Positions 55,386 to 64,000 of a DNA stretch of 64,000 nt are shown here, piece after piece (positions within the stretch are counted from its first letter, which is position 1; every line of letters begins with the position of its first letter). The notes beneath the pieces were generated by a model, which saw only the letters and a program-made list of their open reading frames with translations, ran no database searches and was not told where the DNA came from. The DNA lies in the NCBI RefSeq assembly GCF_026230105.1, contig NC_079478.1, positions 33,743,653-33,807,652 of the forward strand, in the 5' to 3' direction. The stretch comes from Diorhabda sublineata. Lineage: Eukaryota > Arthropoda > Insecta > Coleoptera > Chrysomelidae. The position numbers were made by a program, and so were the translations under genes.

Positions 55386-56087
55386 ATAAATGGATTATGT
55401 AGAAAATTACTTTAACGGTTGTAGATTTTTGTACAATAAATATTTTATTTCGTACCTATACATGTTTTTTTTTAAAACCAAACAGAACTTACTTTGTGGA
55501 TATCTCGTATTTCTAAATTTTGAGCATTAAACTGCACCTGCTGCACGGGTTGTGTTCGTTTTATAACATCAAACTTGGGCTATTTTTGCCATTTTCTCTT
55601 TCGCTATTCCTTTAAGATCATTCAACGTCTAGAAATATTTTTTTATTCTAAATTACTGCCGGAAACGAAAGAATGTGGATGAATTACTCGGAATAACAAT
55701 TTGAAATATAATTCCATTCAGTTTATAGTCTAAAGCCAATATTTACTGAAATATTAATGATTTATAAAAAACTACATATTCTCAAATCTTATGCTCTATC
55801 AACTTAGGAATGGTGTCTCGTAAAATTACCATAAACCGTTTAAATAACAATTTTATGCTTCCGTATTCGAAATAATCTTTATTTTATAATAACACCATAT
55901 AAAAATTATTTTATTGATGGTTCTGTATTAATAAACAGAATAAATCTAGTCATAGTACAAACCGAATTAATCTCCTATCCAAACTAAAATATCGGTTAAT
56001 AAGTATGTAACTTAATTGTGCATTCTATACAAAAACTATCAGTCTACTTCGTTATTGACACCCGTCGAAGCTTCTAGCCAAACGTAT
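55386..56087. other. no gene seen
   Basis: AT-rich sequence with no recognised feature. Confidence 0.4.
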
Positions 56088-57966
56088 AGTGCTAGGCATT
56101 CAAAATTCTTTAATGCAGCTCCGATTTTTCTGAAAATACAGAATTAAGCTCCATATCAAGATCTACAAGGTGGGCAAATTGTTTTTAAGGAATGAAAACC
56201 ACCCCTTATCGAAAAACACCAATATTATAGTTTTTCCCACTTGTTTTCAATTCAAATGTTTTTCGTTTATGCAGCATAAATATCTTAACATATTGTATAA
56301 TAGAAAATTTATATATTTTGAAGTATCAACCCTTAAAAATATGTAAAAACTACCCTTCTGATGAAAGTAATATAGGAAAAAATCTTTTAACGATTTAAAA
56401 CATAGCAATTTCATTTTTACTGTGAAAAATTCATAGCATTTTAATAAAATTTAATTGGTTATTAATTCTTATTATTCTTCCCTTAAAAATTACCCCTTTG
56501 CAGAGAATGAAATAAAAATAAATCTAATAACTGCCAACTTTTAGATTTTGCATTCTTTTTGGTATTAAAGTTTCTTGCCTCTACTTGAAGTAATTTTTAA
56601 TTGTCTATACCCAAGAACCACCCCTTGGATAAAAAATAAAAAAAATTTTAATGACTTGTTTTGATTCTTCCGGCATTCAAGTGTATTTTCCAAACACGAA
56701 GTGATTTTTCATTCTCTACACCCTGACACCCTTCAAGAACCACCCCTTTACCAAGATTATGAGTATATCATCTCTTGGTACTCTCAAATGTACCTACAGA
56801 CAACTTAGCATCAAAAAGAAAAAATTCGTGCGCCAAAATTTGAAACTTTTTCATATCCTATAATTCACAAAAAAATTTCAAATTCTTATTAATTTTGAAG
56901 CTATCACATCTTACAAAAAACCATTTCAAAGGTAATTTTCAGTGCTACAAGCCTATGTATTTTAGAAGGGCTTGATACCCTCCACATTCTATTAATAGAA
57001 GGGTCAAAGGGCTGTGGATAAGCAACCCTCGCATTATAATGACGGATTAATTTGGTTATAACTCCGTCAATTTTTATGCTACATAAAAAATAAAAAAAGC
57101 AAAATAATCGTCATAAAATGTACTTTAATTTGACTGCTATTTATTTTTGTATCTCTTATAGTTATGGAGAAAAAATGAACAAAAAAAAATTTTTTTTAAA
57201 TCAAATAAAAAGTATATTTAATGCTAATTTTTTTCAAAATTATGCATTTCTAATCAGCCAAACTTTCAGATGTCGCGAATAACATCCAAATAAAGTATTT
57301 GGTACAAGGAATAAGCTTAATTTTGATTTTCAATGAAATAGCATTAATTTTAGTGCAATTTTTTTTGCTTCAACTATTTTACATCATATCTCACTGAAAT
57401 TTCAGTCGAAACGACTCTCATCATTGCTCATTTGAAAGGTCTTTTTAAGCTCTTTAAAAAGTATGCTATAACTTTTTGTTGAAAAATGTACCCTATTCCC
57501 GTTATTCAAGTATCTAAAACTTGCTTTGGGTAGAACATCAACTATCTATAAATAACTTTAGATTGAGATCTTAAAACATAGCTTAATTTCTATGTTTTTT
57601 TATAAGCTTCATTTTTGTTCATTACACTTTATTCGATAAAATGCATCATTACCGAGTTATACGTAATTTTTTCAGGTGGATTTTTTGACGAAAAATCGTA
57701 CTTTTCAATTGCGTATAACTCAAAAACTATTGATCTGGCGAAACAACTTTATATGACATTTTTTACTTTAAATTTGTTGATCGATTTCTGGAGTTATTTT
57801 GGGTGAAAAATTTTCCACCTCCGAAAAGTGGGAACATTCCCCGGGGGAGGTACACACTTCGGCATATAGATCTCGCTTTTTGGATACACATCTGTTAAAA
57901 TTTCAAATAAATTGGTGCTGCATTAAAGAATTTTGAGGGGAAATGCTTGAATACCTGGCCTAGTAT
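56088..57966. mobile_element. non-autonomous inverted-repeat element with subterminal tandem blocks
   Basis: The left end tagtgctaggcattcaaaat, continuing tctttaatgcagc, is matched in inverse at the right (tactaggccaggtattcaag, then caaaattctttaatgcagca). Near the left end a phrase of the form (g)aaaaccaccccttN recurs at about 56198, 56349, 56490, 56613 and 56740, giving roughly 130-bp diverged repeats. No transposase is present. Classification is unknown. Confidence 0.6.
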
Positions 57967-58239
57967 TAATATCAAAAAAGTTTGTTTTATTTTGGTTTTT
58001 GTTACCTAGAAACTAAAGATTTTACAGCATTTTTACAGGCAGGTCTTCATTCTACGCTATTATTGTTTATTGTTAAATAGTTTTTCCATAAAAAAGGAAA
58101 GTATCTGAATACTATCAATCCTAAGCTACTTTCGAAATAAACAAAAGAAAACAGAACAAAATACGAGAAAAATATTTTTGGAAAGTTTGAAAACACCCAA
58201 AAACAAATCATCCATCCTTCATATAATAACGGTTATACA
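57967..58239. other. no gene seen
   Basis: Short AT-rich spacer. Confidence 0.4.
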
Positions 58240-59000
58240 GCCCCACACCTCAAATACGATACAGAGGAAAGCCCCCAAGAAGTTCAGTCACTAGAGCGGC
58301 ACCTCAATTCTCAGTTCTCTTTTGTGGAACATCATGTATGATTGGCTACTAGCGAAAGAAACGAACCTCGTAGCATTCGCGGATGACGTGGCCGAAGTAA
58401 TTGTGGCAAAGCACCTAGAAGAGATCAACTTTAGATGCGATTCTCGATAAGATCTCTAGGTGGATGGACACAGTCGGCATGAAACTAGCACAGCACAAAA
58501 CAGAGGCTGTGCTAATTACTAGCAGAAAAAAAGTGGAGACGATGGAGCTGCAAGAGAGGGGGCAAGCGATTACATCCCACCAGACTGAAGTTCAAAAAAC
58601 AAGCAGAGCTTGTGAGCGGAAAAGCCTCTGGATTGAGAAACATCTTATCTCAGTTTATGCCGAGATTATGAGGTCCAAAACAGAGAAAATAAATTCTGTT
58701 TTCTTCGTTGATCACATCTGTGATCACATACGGAATTGCCACATAAACTCACACATAACAGAGGCAAGAACCATGAAGGAGGGTCGCTTCAGTCTATTGG
58801 TTGAGGGCCCTGAGTATTTCCAGTGCAAAAGAAGATCCCTTCGCCGGCAGAGAAGATCTGTCACACTTAGCGAAGAAAAATTGAGGAGAGATGAGCGGAG
58901 AAACAGCATAGATCGTTGGGAAACTTTAAGGAATACCTCGACAAAGGCGCTTATTCAGAAAATACCTTCACAGGTTCAAACATGAAGAGTTCCCAGCATT
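58240..59000 (+). pseudogene. jockey/R1-type LINE reverse transcriptase fragment
   Basis: Plus-strand frames read GAAPQFSVLFCGTSCMI-like, then NLVAFADDVAEVIVAKHLEE with the FADD catalytic box near 58375, then WMDTVGMKLAQHKTEAVLIT and SRKKVETMEL (58480-58550). The order (SxLGPxLWNxxxD; FADD; W-x-x-x-x-GLxLAxxKTEAVLxxxRK) is the second half of an R1/jockey-type RT. The remaining 3' half, to 58985, is open but decayed. Frame changes occur around 58310 and 58455. Confidence 0.8.
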
Positions 59001-59339
59001 TCAGCTGCTTCATTACACCTTTGAAGTTGAAATAGGAGTGGTAGTGACTCCTAAAAATATGTTTAAAGTCTGTGTTATCATCGGAGACAGCCTGGACAGT
59101 AAAGAGCACATTCGTCGCTGAGGTAACGTCGATCTGAAGAGAAAAAAAGGAGGAAGGAGCAGAATCGAGACTGGAGAAGCATCTGGTGGAATAGCTGTAT
59201 AGCTAGATCCTCCCTTAGGCGATCCCACGGAGGAATTAGAGCCAGAAATAGAAGAAGTCCTCATACCCTCTGACGGCGCTTGTAATAATTAGATGAACAG
59301 GAAACTAGTACATGAATCCATCTGTTATTAGATAAATAT

Positions 59340-59620
59340 TGTTCTAGAATCCAGATGTTTTTGAAATAGAGGATTCTACAATGTTCCAGAAATTTTACAA
59401 AAGCGTATATAAGACAGCCGCCCACCGACACAAGCAATCCGAGTGGTAAAGAGGATGTTTAAAGTGAAATGTTATTCACTAGAGTGTTTGTAGCGTTGTA
59501 ATTTGTGTGATAATTTGTATTCGTACGATTTTATCCACGAACTTTTAGCCGTAGAATGTTGCGTAATGTAATGTGCAAAATATCTCACGCAAATTATACG
59601 AAAATAAATATTGTGGCGCC
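59340..59620 (+). repeat. probable LTR followed by a tRNA-Lys-type primer-binding site
   Basis: Begins TGTTCTAGAATCC, holds TATATAAGACAGCC near 59406 as a promoter-like box and AATAAA near 59603. It is followed by tggcgccca (59612-59620), the start of the TGGCGCCCAACGTGGGG site used with tRNA-Lys. The match stops after nine bases, where a T-run follows, so the internal region is lost or absent. Likely a solo LTR or truncated 5' end. Confidence 0.55.
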
Positions 59621-61218
59621 CATTTTTTTTTTAAAATAATAGGAGAGATATACGTGACCGGCTTGCACTAATCTCTCTTAACTAAGTGTTTGTATAAAAT
59701 ATAAATCGTAATCAGTATATCAACAACTACTCAATTATTGGAAAAAATTTTAAATTATAAAAGAAATATCTAAAAAAAAAACACATTCCTATGTAATTCG
59801 GACGTCAAGGTATTTACTGCATCGCGAAATTTTTATTTTCGTCCGACCTGGTCGTTAACATTCAATTTCTATTTGTAGTTTAATAAAAACGAAACGGCCT
59901 TGTCGTCACTTAACGTTCTAAAGAATGGTAATATTAGAAATAATTCTCAAACTCGCATTGTACATCACTTAATTCATCAAATATATTTTATTGTATCGTT
60001 ATAATTCACGATCTTTTTATTACTAACTTTATTCACGGCTTTTTCAAAGCTATTTATTAACAAAAAATATAAATAAAGAAAGTGGTTTCAATAATCTGAG
60101 TAATGTTCTCGTTGGATGTCAATACTATTGAAAACACACTGTGCGTGTATATGTATTCTTAAATACTAATTCTATTGTATACAAAAGCTATAATGGAATC
60201 AATTAATATCAATTTTACTATACAATCCTTCATAATTCAATCAAATGATGACTCTTTTGTTTTATTTGCAAAGAATTTATTTTCCTTTATGGTTTTTGCT
60301 TTGAAATTTCGTTCTCCGGAAAAAAAAACGAATGAGGTACAAAAAGGACTCAATTCATGTCTGGTACCCTGTTTAAACCAAACGCCCTTACAGGAAAGTA
60401 CATTTTACTCGTCTATTTACGTTTTATAATTTAATATTCAATTGTAGCAAGTTAACGAGGTATGATAATGATTTTTTTCTAAGTTCCAAGATTTTCAGCA
60501 GCAGTTAATGTTGGTGGATTTGTCAGATATATCAATTTGCAGTATCAGCATCACAGAATTGCAAAATGATCACGAAAATAAAAAGCAGTACACACCTCAA
60601 GAAAAATTACAAAATTTTATATTAACGGTTTATGAATAGGATGTAGAATTTGCTGGAAACGGCAAACGCCACCCGCTAACGGCAAACGGAAAATCAAGTT
60701 TATGAATCGGCCTTAAAGTGGAGCATAAAACAAAAAAAATTGGGAAACACCGCCTCAGATACTTTTCATCGAGATCTTTTACTTCTTTTCCCACTAATTC
60801 TCTGGTTGATTTGTTGAAATTAATATCATAATATCATAAATGTATGTGTAAATAAATAAGGTTGCGTTTGAATAAATCAAAGGTAGTTGTTCAAATAATT
60901 TTGTTACAGTATGTTTAAATAAAATGAAACGATCGCGAAAAAATCCATCGGAAGATATATTTATCTCTTATGTGGGCTGAATTGTTGTAAGCCTTTTCAT
61001 TTTATCGGAAAACATTGTTATTTGTTGAATGTTTATTTTTTGAAGCGGAAATTACTAACGTTCGGATAATTAAAACTTTGATAGGGATTTCAAAATAGAA
61101 ACATTTCGTTGGCGTATGTGCTTAATGTACGCAAACTTTCAGATATTGTTTTCATTTTCTTCCAGTTCCTTGAATAATCGTATATTGCATCTTATGTATA
61201 ATAATATTCCGTTAAATA
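59621..61218. other. no gene seen
   Basis: AT-rich sequence. The open frame 60175-60429 has no recognisable content. Confidence 0.45.
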
Positions 61219-61220
61219 TA

Positions 61221-62576
61221 CAGGGTGTCCTACGACGAGTTAAAACTATCTGTATTTTTAAAGATGACCGACGTCCGGTTTTACCTGAAGTCGACTGTAA
61301 CTTTGTTATTTTAAATAGAGCACCCTGTATATTGATACATTTTTTAAACTACGTAAATTTGAGTATACCTTTGTCTAAAAACTTTTTTTGAAAAATGCAT
61401 ACTTTTTGAGTTATTAATTTTTTTGTAAAAAAAAAATTTAACGGTGCAGACCCTTATAAATTATTTTTTTACGAGGATATCCTTAAAGATATGAAAATGG
61501 TTTCTGTTCAGTTGCCTTTAGCAAAGTTAGACGTATTTGAATCTATCTTCAAAAATTTTTCATTTTATACAGGGTGTGTATAAAAAGGTATGTGTATACT
61601 TTCCTATACCTAAACCTCACCGTTATCCAGATATTAAATGTTTTCTGTAAATTTTATTTTGAACCTTTCATACAAGCACTAAGAAATGAAAAAATATTGT
61701 TATTTATCTTATCAAGGCCTGTAAAAAAATCAAATCAAATTGTATTTACTAATCCTATTCCAATTTTAAGTCGTTTCCGAAATATTTGAGGTTTTTAATT
61801 ATTATTGTATTTTTCAACAAGTTTAAATTTTTTATGTAAAATTTTAGTAGTCTTTGTAATGAATGACTGGCATTAGTCAATTGTTAATACTTTCGAAAAT
61901 CGTTGAAATAGCTGATCTCAATTTAATAACGAATAAATGAAATTTAGACCAAACCTGCATCTCTAAAAATTTACAGAAATTATTTAATATCTGGATAACG
62001 GTAAGGTTTAGGTATAGAAAAGTACACATGAATTTGCCTTATTTTTTACCCCTGAATGCATTCAAATAAAAAAACCGGGTGGTTCTATTTAAAACAATAA
62101 AGAAATTTGATATTTACGAAGTTAAATTTTGAACCCTTTTATACACACCCTGTATAAAATGGAAAATTTTCAACATAGATTCAAATACGCCTGACCCTGC
62201 TAAAAGCAACCGAACAGAAACCATTTCCATATCTTTGAGGGTATTCCCATAAAAAAATAATTTGTAAGGGTCTGCAACGGTCAAATTTTTTCCAAAAAAA
62301 TTTCTAACTCAAATAGTATGCATTTTTCGAAAAAAGTTTTTAGACAAAAGTATACTAAAATTTTATGAATATTTCAAAAATGTATTAATATACAGGGTGT
62401 TCTGTTTAAAATAAAAAAGTTACAGTCTTCAGGTAGAACTGGAAGTCGGCCATCTTTAAAAATATTTTAGTTAAAAAGATCGTATCCGATAACCCAAACG
62501 TAAAAATTTTCAACATAAATTTTACTAAAGTATTTTGCCATATACATATAGTTTTAACTTATCGTGGGACACCATG
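61221..62576. mobile_element. 1.36-kb palindromic (foldback) element with CAGGGTGTCC ends
   Basis: The left end CAGGGTGTCCTACGACGAGT is matched in inverse by the right end (CATGGTGTCCCACGATAAGT), inside TA dinucleotides (61219-61220, 62577-62578). The inverted similarity runs inward through cttataaattatttttt, agatatg-aaatggtttctgttc and a second internal CAGGGTGTGTATAAAA. It continues to ccgttatccagatattaaa near 61625 and its inverse near 61995. The two arms thus cover most of the element, leaving a loop of roughly 350 bp. TA target and CAGGG terminus suggest a Tc1/mariner-related non-autonomous element. Confidence 0.85.
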
Positions 62577-62578
62577 TA

Positions 62579-64000
62579 TTTATAGTGCTGATCTAAAGTT
62601 TTTACCCATTCCATAATCCATTCATTAAATTCCAAAATAACGGCGAATGTGACAAGTTAAAACTTGCAAGTACCGGATAATTTATTTACTATTCTTTAAC
62701 TGTGAATTATTTCTTCAGTGTTTATGATTGCAGTTTAGTCTCAAGTAACCCTATGAGACGCCCCCACAACCACTTCCGGAATTGATCAGTAAACGTGATT
62801 CACGACTCACGGACCCAGAGATAACTTCTCAGATCAATGAATCTAGGGATCTGCCTTTAAGTACTTCTACAATGGAAAAGGGAATGAGGGAAGCTGGTCT
62901 TTTTGAAAGGTACCTCTCTTAAAACGTCAAAATGAAATTAAGAGGTGGCAGTGGGCTAATTGAGCGCATAAAGAGCGGGAAAAAGTTTCATGGAGTATTG
63001 AGTCTAATTGAAAATTGAATGTTTTAATAAGAATATTGAAGGAAAATAATAATAATACGTTTTAGCCATCGCCAATTAACTACAATTCATTAAAAAATGT
63101 TTACAACGATCCTATTTTTATATTAAAATAAATGCTGACACATGTTTACAAAATATGATCTTTTTACGTATTAGTTTTTAGAATAATGTAGATTTTTCTT
63201 CATGTAACTCCTCCATCCCTAAGAATGAAAAATAACGGAGGTATTTTTCAGATCGTGTTCTGTTGTTTCTCTTCATTCTTCAAGTTCATTTTCTTCTTTT
63301 CTTCAATTTTCTGATTTAGTAATTTCAAGTCCTGTCCCTCGATGAACGTAGATTCCGTGCTGTAGTATTAAAATATTTGGCCGTGTTTTTCTTTTCACAC
63401 TATGCGGAAAAAATCGCGACCGCACGAATCCTACTGACTGCGCCAGTTATATTTTCGATGTCCAAAAATGTATTTTTAAAAATTTATTAAAGTCAAAATT
63501 ACGATATTTTTACAAAGTTGAATGAACAGAATTAATTTCACAAGCGAATTAACTACAATTTTAGAATATTCTAGATTTTTTTTCATGTAACTATCGTATT
63601 GTTTTTATTTGTTGTCAATCAAGCAAACTACTATTTCTAGGGGGGTCTCGTGGCCGTTTCATATTCCCCTCATATTTAGAGTATTTTTTTGACATAAATG
63701 ACTCATTTCAAAGTGAATTAAAAGAATAAAGGTCCAAATATAAAGGCTCTATTATTGGTATTCGAATTTTTGACGTAATTTTCGTCGAAACAAGTTTCGA
63801 AAAAAGGTAAGGTGTAATAAAAGAATGAAATAATAAATATATGAAAATTTGTACATTCAAACTTCTGTAACTTTTTAACAGATAATATTTAAAAGGTCTA
63901 CCACATCTCATTTTGAAGCTTAAACTTTAAAGTTTAAAATAAGCTACTTTAAATCCTTTCTACGTCATGTAGGAACTAAGTTATGACCGATAAATTGAAA
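62579..64000. other. no gene seen
   Basis: AT-rich sequence to the window end; a repeated phrase aattaactacaatt occurs near 63077 and 63550, but no feature is supported. Confidence 0.45.

Noticed and set aside
58724..59264. Minus-strand frames near 58.7-59.3 kb as a host gene
   Set aside because: They lie opposite or next to the plus-strand LINE relic and show no exon structure or recognisable domain.

Overview
This window is typical of a large, transposon-rich arthropod genome, most likely an insect and possibly a beetle (the order is a guess). It is AT-rich, with spliced exons using GT-AG introns, many mariner/Tc1 and non-LTR retrotransposon relics, and a short TTAGG-type interstitial telomeric tract. 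I see no prokaryotic genes, rRNA, convincing tRNA or CRISPR array.

The one host gene I can reconstruct is Rgl (RalGDS-like), a guanine-nucleotide exchange factor for Ral GTPases, on the minus strand. Nine exons between 24801 and 10735 join with consistent phases into 691 codons plus a stop. They encode the end of the N-terminal WGEE region, a RasGEF_N (REM) domain, the RasGEF/CDC25 catalytic domain, a serine/asparagine-rich linker and a C-terminal Ras-association domain. The initiating exon is not securely identified. The introns hold a decayed mariner, a jockey-type LINE fragment and several degenerate tandem arrays.

Almost everything else recognisable is mobile or repetitive. 0-10.4 kb: LINE reverse-transcriptase fragments, a PIF/Harbinger-like MITE with a TAA target duplication, a telomere-like tract, a 109-bp triple repeat and a deleted Tc1-like element. 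25-35 kb: a nested 2.4-kb foldback structure, several mariner relics, a decayed copy of an uncharacterised protein family and a possible hAT/CGGBP1-like exon. 36-40 kb: a decayed Crypton-type tyrosine recombinase with a 65-bp intron, directly followed by an element made of about 40 copies of a 43-bp repeat between inverted arms of about 139 bp. 43-50 kb: an inverted-repeat element that encloses an LTR, primer-binding site and gag start, then two DNA transposons with recognisable TIRs. 51.27-53.28 kb: 65 copies of a 31-bp repeat that is open in all three plus-strand frames over much of its length. 54-64 kb: duplicated mariner-bearing segments, two long inverted-repeat elements, another LINE fragment and a probable LTR with a tRNA-Lys-type primer site.

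No new multi-gene system is evident. The most unusual objects are the two tandem arrays, the LTR-in-TIR chimera and the foldback structures. All family names come from reading motifs by eye; no database was searched.
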